8,368 nucleotides of DNA from Prevotella sp. UBA5379 (GTDB lineage: Bacteria > Bacteroidota > Bacteroidia > Bacteroidales > Bacteroidaceae). The DNA lies in NCBI GenBank assembly GCA_002409785.1, contig DHOX01000036.1, positions 1,921-10,288 on the forward strand, read 5' to 3'. Shown in pieces: positions 1-6,161 of this stretch. Both the position numbers and the translations under genes were made by a program. Below the pieces are notes generated by a model that was not told the DNA's origin, searched no databases, and saw nothing but the letters and a program-made list of their open reading frames with translations. The stretch's first letter is position 1, and each line of letters opens with the position of its first letter.

Positions 1-10
1 TTTTGGTAGA

Positions 11-40
11 GCATTATGGTGCATTATGGTGCATTATGCT
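11..40. repeat. 10-bp direct tandem repeat, three copies
   Basis: The unit GCATTATGGT occurs at 11-20 and 21-30, and a third time at 31-40 with one change (GCATTATGCT). No fourth copy follows, and the preceding ten bases do not match. The 10-bp period is not a multiple of three, so within any reading frame it would change the encoded residues from copy to copy. It may be simple slippage, or it could alter spacing in a control region; the sequence does not decide. Confidence 0.7.
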
Positions 41-242
41 CCAGTAGAGGTAACGTGGATTGGGCTGAATCCGGCTGACGCCTTTTCTCCTTCCAAGAGA
101 GACAAACAGATGTCCTTTTTCTTCTCATCCAGAGACCCACAGACAGCGGAGGAAAACTATGCCAAATCATGGACAAGCATATCCCTTGACCTTTTCAAGC
201 ATAGAGTGAATTCTGAGTTTCTTCTTCATCTATAAACACCCG

Positions 243-291
243 TTGATCCCGGTTTTCATCTCAACGGTAAAACCGGAATCAATTATTTTTT
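243..291 (+). terminator. Rho-independent terminator of an upstream plus-strand transcript
   Basis: The arms TTGATCCCGGTTTT (243-256) and AAAACCGGAATCAA (269-282) pair at 13 of 14 positions, the exception being C248 against A277. The loop is 12 nt. The hairpin is followed directly by a T-rich run at 283-291, as expected for plus-strand intrinsic termination. The minus-strand side lacks a comparable T-run, so this is not clearly bidirectional. It insulates the arginine genes from whatever is transcribed from the left and implies that argR needs its own promoter downstream of 291. Confidence 0.75.
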
Positions 292-476
292 ATCCGATTC
301 AGGACAGTGCCAAGTCTTTGCATCTGTTTTTCGATTTGAAAAAGACCAGTTCAAAAGAAACTTTAATTCAAGACATTCCGGAAATGATCCATTGATCAGG
401 AAACCAGTAAGCTCCCCGAGCAGGATTGAGTCCAGATAAAGTTTTCATAGCGATTCAAGTTTTCAACAGTCACGGA

Positions 477-512
477 TGTATTTATATGCAACAAACAAGC
501 AATATAAATACA
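477..512. promoter_or_regulatory. Putative pair of ArgR-binding ARG boxes (upstream)
   Basis: TGTATTTATATGCA at 477-490 fits the core of the classical ARG box, TGNAT-N4-ATNCA, at every fixed position. A second element at 499-512 (GCAATATAAATACA) has a perfect right half (ATACA) and a poor left half. The two are 22 bp apart centre to centre, close to the roughly two-turn spacing of paired ARG boxes known from Escherichia coli. They lie 60 bp or more upstream of the proposed argR -7 element. The surrounding DNA is very AT-rich, so chance matches are a real concern. That ArgR binds here is inference. Confidence 0.45.
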
Positions 513-548
513 TTTTCTCTCTTTTTTATTATTTTTATGCAAATATAT

Positions 549-579
549 TTTCTTATTTGAATATAAATCTATATTTTTG
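549..579 (+). promoter_or_regulatory. argR: Bacteroidetes-type promoter for argR and the arginine genes
   Basis: TATTTTTG at 572-579 matches the Bacteroidetes -7 consensus TAnnTTTG exactly. TTTC at 549-552 is a three-of-four match to the -33 element TTTG, with a 19-bp spacer, within the usual 19-21. Transcription would start near 586 and leave a leader of about 20 nt before the argR ATG at 608. It is the only promoter I can propose between the terminator at 243-291 and argR. Confidence 0.55.
558..571. promoter_or_regulatory. Putative ARG-box operator inside the argR promoter
   Basis: TGAATATAAATCTA matches the ARG-box core TGNAT-N4-ATNCA at all fixed positions but one (T in place of C in the right half). 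It fills the spacer between the proposed -33 and -7 elements and abuts the -7 element. A repressor bound here would block RNA polymerase. That would give arginine-dependent autoregulation of argR and, by readthrough, repression of the biosynthetic genes downstream. The match and its position are visible; binding is inferred. Confidence 0.5.
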
Positions 580-607
580 CAGACAACATCGAATAAAAAT
601 ACATCTT

Positions 608-1081
608 ATGAAAGTTAAAGACAGCAGATTGGAAGCCCTAAAGATGATCATCTCCAGTCAAGAACTGGGAAGTCAGGAAGAAGTACTTGAGGCCCTTTCA
701 AAAGAAGGGTTCAAACTTACGCAAGCCACGCTCAGCCGTGACCTCAAGCAGTTGAAGGTAGCCAAAGCCGCCAGTATGAACGGGAAATATGTATATGTAT
801 TACCAAACGAGACCATGTACAAACGTGTCCATAGCCCCCAATCAGCGATGAAGATGATGCAGTCTCCCGGATTCTTGTCTCTGAATTTTTCAGGAAATAT
901 CGGTGTTATTAAGACCCGTCCAGGTTATGCCAGCAGTATTGCCTACAATATAGACAGTGCCAGGCTCCCGGAAATACTGGGGACAATTGCCGGAGACGAT
1001 ACCATCTTCATTGTGAAAAAAGACGATACCAGCGAAAAAGTCATTACAGACGAACTGATGGCAGTTATTCCAAGTCTATAA
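608..1081 (+). CDS. argR: Arginine repressor ArgR
   Basis: This is the hexameric arginine-responsive transcription factor that represses arginine synthesis genes with L-arginine as co-repressor. At 157 residues it has the normal family length. The N-terminal winged helix-turn-helix carries the hallmark TQATLSRDL (residues 38-46), the recognition helix. The C-terminal oligomerisation and arginine-binding domain shows TRPGYASS (103-110) and GTIAGDDT (125-132); the acidic pair D130-D131 corresponds to the arginine-contacting aspartates of the family. The frame is open upstream to an ATG at 476, but that would add 44 residues rich in Tyr, Phe and Asn encoded by the AT-rich promoter region. The ATG at 608 gives the standard N-terminus (MKVKDSRLEAL) and fits the promoter. 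ARG-box-like sites upstream suggest autoregulation. The next gene lies 103 nt downstream. Confidence 0.95.
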   Translation: MKVKDSRLEALKMIISSQELGSQEEVLEALSKEGFKLTQATLSRDLKQLKVAKAASMNGKYVYVLPNETMYKRVHSPQSAMKMMQSPGFLSLNFSGNIGVIKTRPGYASSIAYNIDSARLPEILGTIAGDDTIFIVKKDDTSEKVITDELMAVIPSL

Positions 1082-1184
1082 CGAGCATGGGAGGGTAAGA
1101 ACGACATACGGCCAACACCAATAAAGAAGAAAAGAACAAAATTATCAAAGAATGGCCAAAGACCATGCATATTAATTACAAAAA

Positions 1185-1781
1185 ATGGAAGAAATCATAG
1201 TAAGGGTAGCTGATACATCAGATGAGAAATATGTAGACACCATTCTCAAGACGATCGCAGAGGCTGCAAAAGTACGTGGCACGGGTATCGCCAAGCGTAC
1301 ACACGAGTATTTGGCCACAAAGATGAAGGAAGCCAAAGCAGTGATAGCCCTTTCAGGTGACAAGTTTGCCGGTTTCAGCTATATTGAAACCTGGGGGAAC
1401 AAAGAGTATGTCACAACATCAGGCCTGATCGTTCATCCGGATTTCCGAGGATTCGGTATAGCAAAACGAATCAAGAAACTTACCTTCACACTTGCCCGGG
1501 TACGATGGCCGAATGCCAAGATATTCTCCTTGACAAGCGGGTCTGCCGTTATGAAGATGAACACCCAGTTAGGGTATCTCCCCGTTACCTTCAATGATCT
1601 TACCAATGATGAAGCATTCTGGAGAGGTTGTGAAGGCTGCATCAATGTAGATGTCCTCCACCGCACCCACCGGAAATACTGTATATGCACGGCAATGCTC
1701 TTCGACCCAAAGGAAGTTTTGCCGGTCAAGATTCCCAAAGAGGTAATGGACAGAATCAAGAGAATAGACAGTAAGGAGTAG
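1185..1781 (+). CDS. GNAT-family acyltransferase, probable N-acylglutamate (N-succinylglutamate) synthase
   Basis: This is a 198-residue GCN5-related acyltransferase. Motif A, the acyl-CoA pyrophosphate-binding loop, is clear at residues 82-94: VHPDFRGFGIAKR, with R88-x-x-G-x-A93. Beta-strand 4 precedes it (YVTTSGLIV) and an amphipathic helix follows. The C-terminal third carries four cysteines, C149-x-x-C152 and C166-x-C168, which could bind a metal; that is inference. The position between argR and argG suggests the first step of arginine synthesis, acylation of glutamate. Bacteroides is known to use N-succinyl intermediates, and I recall mutant-fitness work assigning this role to the homologue in the same position. 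The protein is unrelated in architecture to classical ArgA, which has a kinase-like domain, or to ArgJ. The start at 1185 is preceded by an A-rich stretch. A half ARG box (TGCAT at 1166-1170) lies just upstream but is weak. Confidence 0.82.
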   Translation: MEEIIVRVADTSDEKYVDTILKTIAEAAKVRGTGIAKRTHEYLATKMKEAKAVIALSGDKFAGFSYIETWGNKEYVTTSGLIVHPDFRGFGIAKRIKKLTFTLARVRWPNAKIFSLTSGSAVMKMNTQLGYLPVTFNDLTNDEAFWRGCEGCINVDVLHRTHRKYCICTAMLFDPKEVLPVKIPKEVMDRIKRIDSKE

Positions 1782-1888
1782 CAGATGCACGCTCAAAGCA
1801 TCCATGTAATTACTGTTTTAAGCATAAAATATCGGATCAAAAAAGTGAAAGAGGAATAAGTAAACATTATAAACAAACAGGTAAGATT

Positions 1889-3088
1889 ATGGAAAACAAG
1901 AAAGTTGTCGTCGCCTATAGCGGAGGTCTGGATACCTCCTATACCGTTATGAAACTCTCCCAGGAAGGCTGGGATGTTTACGCAGCATGTGCCAATACGG
2001 GCGGATTCAGTGCCACTCAATTGAAGAAAAACGAAAAAAGCGCCTATCAACTTGGAGCCAAGCAATATGTCACTCTTGACGTGACCCATGAATATTATGA
2101 GAAGTCACTGAAATATATGATTTTCGGTAATGTCCTTCGCAACAACTGTTATCCTATCTCCGTAAGCAGCGAGCGTATTTTCCAGGCGATAGCCGTTGCC
2201 CGCTATGCGAAAGAGATCAATGCAGATGCCATCGCCCACGGTTCGACAGGAGCCGGGAATGATCAGATCCGCTTCGACATGACCTTCCTTGTCATGTGTC
2301 CCAATATTCAGATCATCACTCTGACACGTGATCACCACCTGGCCCGTAAAGAAGAAATCGACTACCTGAACTCACATGGTTTCAGCGCTGATTTTACTAA
2401 GTTGAAATACAGCTATAATGTAGGAATATGGGGGACCAGTATCTGCGGAGGCGAGATTCTCGATTCTGCAAAAGGACTACCGGAAGAAGCCTATTTGAAG
2501 CATGTCACCCAGACGAAAGAGAGTGAGCTCAAGATTACTTTTACAAAAGGAGAGATCAGTGCTGTCAACGGTGAAAAATTCGACAACAAGGTAAAGGCCA
2601 TTCAGAAGATTGAAGAAATAGGTGCAGCATACGCCATCGGGCGTGATTGCAACGTAGGAGACACGATTATCGGCATCAAGGGGCGTGTCGGTTTTGAGGC
2701 CGCCGCTCCCAAACTGATTATTGAAGCTCACAGGTTATTAGAGAAATATACACTCAGCAAATGGCAGCAGTACTGGAAAGATCAAATCGGCAACTGGTAT
2801 GGAATGTTCCTCCATGAGAGCCAGTATCTCGAGCCTGTCATGCCGGATATTGAAGCTATGCTGGTCTCTTCACAAAGACACGTCAATGGAACGGCCATAC
2901 TCAAGCTCCGTCCTCTAAGTTTCGAGACGGTCGGCGTCGACTCTCCCGATGATCTGTTGAAATCAAAACTTGGGGAATATGGTGAAATGCAGCATGGCTG
3001 GACAGCCGAAGAGATGAAAGGATTCATCAAAGTGCTCTCTACTCCACTGCGCGTCTATTATGGCATCCATCCGGATGAGAAGAGATAA
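1889..3088 (+). CDS. argG: Argininosuccinate synthase
   Basis: It joins citrulline and aspartate with ATP to form argininosuccinate, the penultimate step of arginine synthesis, in the cytoplasm. The 399-residue length is typical. The N-terminal nucleotide-binding PP-loop is YSGGLDTS (residues 10-17). The second signature, AHGSTGAGNDQIRFD (116-130), contains the citrulline and aspartate contacts; it has Ala where many bacterial enzymes have Lys (GKGND), which I believe is usual in Bacteroidota. NVGIWGTSICGGEILD (177-192) corresponds to the conserved NLWG region. The C-terminal helix region follows without interruption. It lies 107 nt after the acyltransferase gene and 49 nt before the first PspC gene. 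The ATG at 1889 places the PP-loop at the usual distance from the N-terminus. ArgH, which would act next, is not in the window. Confidence 0.96.
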   Translation: MENKKVVVAYSGGLDTSYTVMKLSQEGWDVYAACANTGGFSATQLKKNEKSAYQLGAKQYVTLDVTHEYYEKSLKYMIFGNVLRNNCYPISVSSERIFQAIAVARYAKEINADAIAHGSTGAGNDQIRFDMTFLVMCPNIQIITLTRDHHLARKEEIDYLNSHGFSADFTKLKYSYNVGIWGTSICGGEILDSAKGLPEEAYLKHVTQTKESELKITFTKGEISAVNGEKFDNKVKAIQKIEEIGAAYAIGRDCNVGDTIIGIKGRVGFEAAAPKLIIEAHRLLEKYTLSKWQQYWKDQIGNWYGMFLHESQYLEPVMPDIEAMLVSSQRHVNGTAILKLRPLSFETVGVDSPDDLLKSKLGEYGEMQHGWTAEEMKGFIKVLSTPLRVYYGIHPDEKR

Positions 3089-3137
3089 GGAACGGAGCAA
3101 TGATCCAAACCCTAACCGGTAGACTTCTTTAAAGATA

Positions 3138-3479
3138 ATGATCTTGCTGAAAATTCATCCTGCCTCACAATTTTCCAATCCTCAACTCCAGAAAGCTGAC
3201 AAGATCAGAAAGAGGAAAGCACTGAACCGATCATCTGAAGATGTGAACGTAAGTGGGGTATGTGCCGGCATCGCCGAGTACCTCAAGGTCAACTCTACCT
3301 GGATCAGGATGGTCTTTGTACTTATAACCGTGCTCACCGGACTGATCCCAGGAATAATCGCTTACCTTTTACTGGCAAGATCCATTCCCAAAAATCTGGA
3401 CAGGCATCCAGCAAATACACATCCTGATCGTCAGAAGGATAAATCCTCACAGGATTTCCCCGTCGTGCCACACGGATGA
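3138..3479 (+). CDS. PspC-domain small membrane protein (first copy)
   Basis: This 113-residue protein has a PspC domain at about residues 27-85: a basic lead-in (RKRKALNRSSEDV), the conserved segment VSGVCAGIAEYLKVNSTWIRMVF (in pieces, 38-60), and one hydrophobic membrane segment (about 58-80) ending in the family's I-P turn. After that comes a hydrophilic tail rich in His, Lys, Asp and Ser with no known motif. The first 24 or so residues are absent from the second copy and look unlike the domain, so the true start may differ; no other in-frame ATG precedes the domain. PspC proteins are inner-membrane proteins linked to the phage-shock envelope response, but stand-alone members often have no assigned role. 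It is the paralogue of the gene at 3590-3847 and sits between argG and argC, with no obvious link to arginine chemistry. Confidence 0.82.
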   Translation: MILLKIHPASQFSNPQLQKADKIRKRKALNRSSEDVNVSGVCAGIAEYLKVNSTWIRMVFVLITVLTGLIPGIIAYLLLARSIPKNLDRHPANTHPDRQKDKSSQDFPVVPHG

Positions 3480-3589
3480 CCCTCTCAGGACAAAAGAGAA
3501 AAGAAAAGGTCATAAAATGACAGGCCGGCAATAATGAAATCAAATTCAGAGTCAAGGCTTAACACCTGACTTTCAAAAGACAAAGAAAT

Positions 3590-3847
3590 ATGGAAAACAG
3601 AAAGAATAAAAGGCTCACAAGATCAACGACAGATGTCAAGATCGGTGGTGTATGCGCAGGCATCGCCAATTATTTCGATGTAGACCCGACATGGATCAGG
3701 ATTGCCTACGCAGCCTTCTCCATAATAACCTGCATCTTTACAGGAATAATCCTTTATATTGCCCTTTATCTGATTATGCCCAAAGACAGCTCCGTGGAGC
3801 AAGGGCGAGATTCCTCAAGAGAAGATAAAGAGGATCAGGATATATAA
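3590..3847 (+). CDS. PspC-domain small membrane protein (second copy)
   Basis: This 85-residue protein is almost entirely a PspC domain. A basic start (MENRKNKRLTRS) leads into KIGGVCAGIANYFDVDPTWI (residues 17-36), followed by a membrane segment at about 38-63 ending LIMPKD, the usual end of the domain. A short strongly charged tail rich in Glu, Asp and Arg follows (about 66-85). It shares the pattern GVCAGIA.Y...V..TWIR with the upstream copy, and the DNA is also recognisably similar (for example CATGGATCAGGAT here and CCTGGATCAGGAT there), which indicates tandem duplication followed by divergence. The tails differ completely. It begins 110 nt after the first copy and ends 83 nt before argC, all on the same strand, so cotranscription with the arginine genes is likely. 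Confidence 0.88.
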   Translation: MENRKNKRLTRSTTDVKIGGVCAGIANYFDVDPTWIRIAYAAFSIITCIFTGIILYIALYLIMPKDSSVEQGRDSSREDKEDQDI

Positions 3848-3930
3848 AAACATTTAATGAGTTCTCTTCAAAGCACCCATTGAGGAAGGGCACACGGACT
3901 TAAGATAGGAATGAAAAATAAGATTGAATC

Positions 3931-4932
3931 ATGATCAAAGCAGGAATATTAGGAGCAGCCGGATTTACAGGTGGAGAATTAATTCGCCTTCTCATCAATC
4001 ACCCAGGAGTACAGATCGTTTTTGCCAATAGCGAAAGCAATGCCGGCAATGCCGTTTCTGATGTCCATGAAGGCCTTTATGGGGATACCGACATGAGATT
4101 TACGTCAGAGATGCCTTTCGATAAGGTTGATGTGGTCTTTTTCTGTTTCGGGCATGGGAAGAGTGAAGCTTTCATGAAGGCCCATGACATACCGGAAAAT
4201 GTAAAAATCATTGATCTGGCACAAGATTTCCGCCTTGCACCAGAGAGGGTCGCACAGACACAGCATCCGACAGCCCGGCAGCATGATTTCATTTACGGTC
4301 TTCCGGAAATCAACGCTGCACAGATCGCGAAAGCCCAGCATGTAGCCAACCCTGGATGCTTCGCCACCTGTATCCAGTTAGGCCTGCTCCCAGCAGCCAA
4401 GATGCATCTGATCACAAAAGACGTATCGGTCAATGCAATCACGGGAAGTACCGGAGCCGGGCAAAAGTTGCAAACGACGACACAATATTCCTGGAGGGAC
4501 AATAATCTGAGTATCTATAAAGCCTTCAGGCATCAGCATATCCCGGAAATCCGGCAGAGCCTTAGGCAAGTACAGGGATTTCTCAATACAAGTATTGATT
4601 TCATTCCTTACCGCGGATGCTTTACCCGTGGTGTTTTTGCCACGGAAGTTGTCAAGACGGATGCTGACAGTGATGAAATTATTGCCGGGTATAAAGAGTT
4701 CTATAAGGATGCAGCGTTTACGCATTATATAGACCAGCCTCTGGATTTAAAACAGGTAGTAAACACCAATAAGGCACTCGTTCACATTGACAAAATAGAT
4801 GATAAACTTCTGATTACCAGTTGCCTGGATAACCTCCTCAAGGGAGCAGTAGGACAGGCAGTACAGAACATGAACATCATGTTCGGAATAGATCAGAAAT
4901 CAGGATTAAACTTAAAAGGAAGCGCATTTTAA
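3931..4932 (+). CDS. argC: N-acyl-gamma-glutamyl-phosphate reductase
   Basis: It reduces N-acylglutamyl phosphate to N-acylglutamate semialdehyde with NADPH, the third step of arginine synthesis. The N-terminal Rossmann fold has GAAGFTG (residues 8-14). The catalytic cysteine is C143 in ANPGCFATC (139-147). HQHIPEI (201-207) holds the catalytic histidine region. FIPYRGCFTRGVFATE (224-239) replaces the FxPHLxPxxRG form of many acetyl-type enzymes; this might reflect a succinyl substrate, which is inference. At 333 residues it is within the family range. Its stop codon overlaps the argD start (TAATG), implying translational coupling. A near-match to an ARG box (TGAATCATGATCAA, 3925-3938) spans the start codon but may be chance. 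Confidence 0.95.
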   Translation: MIKAGILGAAGFTGGELIRLLINHPGVQIVFANSESNAGNAVSDVHEGLYGDTDMRFTSEMPFDKVDVVFFCFGHGKSEAFMKAHDIPENVKIIDLAQDFRLAPERVAQTQHPTARQHDFIYGLPEINAAQIAKAQHVANPGCFATCIQLGLLPAAKMHLITKDVSVNAITGSTGAGQKLQTTTQYSWRDNNLSIYKAFRHQHIPEIRQSLRQVQGFLNTSIDFIPYRGCFTRGVFATEVVKTDADSDEIIAGYKEFYKDAAFTHYIDQPLDLKQVVNTNKALVHIDKIDDKLLITSCLDNLLKGAVGQAVQNMNIMFGIDQKSGLNLKGSAF

Positions 4933-6074
4933 TGAAACTATTCAATGTATATTCACTCTTCGATGTTAATATCGTAAAGGGCAAAGGATGTAAGGTCTGG
5001 GACGATAAGAATCAGGAATACCTAGACATGTACGGTGGTCATGCTGTCATTAGTATAGGGCATTGCCATCCCCACTATATAGAAATGATGACCCGCCAGC
5101 TCCATCAACTGGGCTTCTACAGCAATTCCGTCATTAACCCGTTGCAGCAGCAATTAGCTGACCGACTGGGCAAGATCAGCGGCTATGATGATTATCAGTT
5201 TTTCTTGATCAACTCCGGGGCAGAGGCAAACGAGAACGCGCTCAAACTCGCCTCGTTCCATACCGGAAAGACCAGGATTCTTGCAGCGGAAAAATCGTTT
5301 CACGGCAGGACGTCACTGGCTGTCGAAGTTACGAACAATCCCAAAATTACGGCCCCCATCAATTCCAACAAACATGTAACCTTCTTGCCACTGAATGACC
5401 TGGAGGCATGGGAAAAGGAATTGTCAAAAGGGGATGTCTGTGCTTGCATTCTGGAATGTATACAAGGTGTCGGTGGCGTAAACATGGCCACGCCGGAATT
5501 TGCCCAAGGATTGCAAAAGGCCTGCCATGAACATGGCGCCGTTCTTATCACCGATGAGATCCAATGCGGCTATGGCCGGAGCGGCAAGTTTTTCGCACAT
5601 CAATGGCTGGGCATCAGACCAGATCTGATCACTGTAGCCAAGGGTATTGGCAACGGTTTCCCTATGGGAGGAGTGCTTATCTCACCGGTATTCAAACCAT
5701 TCTCCGGCGAACTGGGGACGACGTTTGGAGGGAATCATCTGGCGTGCACGGCTGCTCTCGCCGTACTTGATGTTTTCGAAAAAGAAGGACTCGTGGAAAA
5801 TGCCCACCTGGTAGGAGAATATCTGATACAAGAATTAAAGGAGCTCCAGCAACGCAATAAGCATATCCTCGAAGTAAGAGGACGTGGACTGATGATCGGA
5901 GTCGTCATGGATGTACCCCAAAAAGATGTCCGCAGCAAACTGATCTATGAGCAACACTGTTTTACAGGTTGTGCCCAGAAGAACATTCTGCGTATCCTTC
6001 CCCCTCTCTGCCTGACCAGGGATGAAGCCGACCTCTTCATTGAAAAATTAGAAACAGTACTCAACGAGTTATAA
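4932..6074 (+). CDS. argD: N-acylornithine aminotransferase (acetyl- or succinylornithine)
   Basis: This PLP-dependent class III aminotransferase transfers an amino group from glutamate to N-acylglutamate semialdehyde, giving N-acylornithine. It has 380 residues, slightly shorter than enterobacterial ArgD. Visible signatures are INSGAEAN (93-100) for phosphate binding, SFHGR (122-126), ITDEIQCGYGRSGKF (206-220) with D208 contacting the PLP ring nitrogen, the Schiff-base lysine K237 in TVAKGIGNGFPMGG (234-247), and GTTFGGNHLA (262-271). Near the C-terminus RGRGLMIG is also typical. Its ATG shares one base with the argC stop. In Bacteroides the substrate is thought to be the N-succinyl form; the sequence cannot prove this. 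The gap to the ABC gene is 87 nt and has no clear terminator. Confidence 0.95.
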   Translation: MKLFNVYSLFDVNIVKGKGCKVWDDKNQEYLDMYGGHAVISIGHCHPHYIEMMTRQLHQLGFYSNSVINPLQQQLADRLGKISGYDDYQFFLINSGAEANENALKLASFHTGKTRILAAEKSFHGRTSLAVEVTNNPKITAPINSNKHVTFLPLNDLEAWEKELSKGDVCACILECIQGVGGVNMATPEFAQGLQKACHEHGAVLITDEIQCGYGRSGKFFAHQWLGIRPDLITVAKGIGNGFPMGGVLISPVFKPFSGELGTTFGGNHLACTAALAVLDVFEKEGLVENAHLVGEYLIQELKELQQRNKHILEVRGRGLMIGVVMDVPQKDVRSKLIYEQHCFTGCAQKNILRILPPLCLTRDEADLFIEKLETVLNEL

Positions 6075-6161
6075 AGCCAATGCGGAAGACCTGTCTCTGC
6101 CTTCTCAACAGACCGCTTCCTATCACTTAATAAAAACTCATAACAAGCAGAAAAGATCTCA

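Larger units (their letters stand above)
1..475. other. Intergenic region with no supported gene
   Basis: No reading frame here is convincing as a protein. One plus-strand frame is open from the left edge to a TAA at 233-235 (about 77 codons). Its translation shows no family I recognise. The only support for it is that the stop lies 7 nt before a terminator, so it could be the 3' end of a gene that begins outside the window. Minus-strand frames are short and broken by stops; one from about position 448 down gives only some 26 residues. From 292 to 475 I see no hairpin, RNA gene or promoter I can support. Confidence 0.5.

Noticed and set aside
26..235. Stand-alone 69-residue protein starting at the ATG at 26
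   Set aside because: The ATG lies inside the 10-bp tandem repeat, no family is recognisable, and the frame is open further upstream, so if real it is a gene tail rather than a small gene.
476..607. N-terminal extension of ArgR starting at the ATG at 476
   Set aside because: The extra 44 residues are Tyr-, Phe- and Asn-rich, come from AT-rich DNA containing the promoter and operator-like sites, and lie outside the ArgR domain. The ATG at 608 gives the normal family length.
1165..1180. ARG box before the acyltransferase gene (TGCATATTAATTACA)
   Set aside because: Only the left half fits the consensus. The right half needs a one-base shift, and such half-matches are expected by chance in AT-rich DNA.
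4378..4725. Minus-strand 115-codon frame inside argC
   Set aside because: It is wholly contained in argC opposite conserved catalytic segments and shows no domain of its own.
6080..6121. Possible hairpin in the argD-ABC gap (GGAAG at 6082-6086 with CTTCC at 6116-6120)
   Set aside because: Pairing is short and broken, the loop is large, and no T-run follows, so it does not support a terminator.
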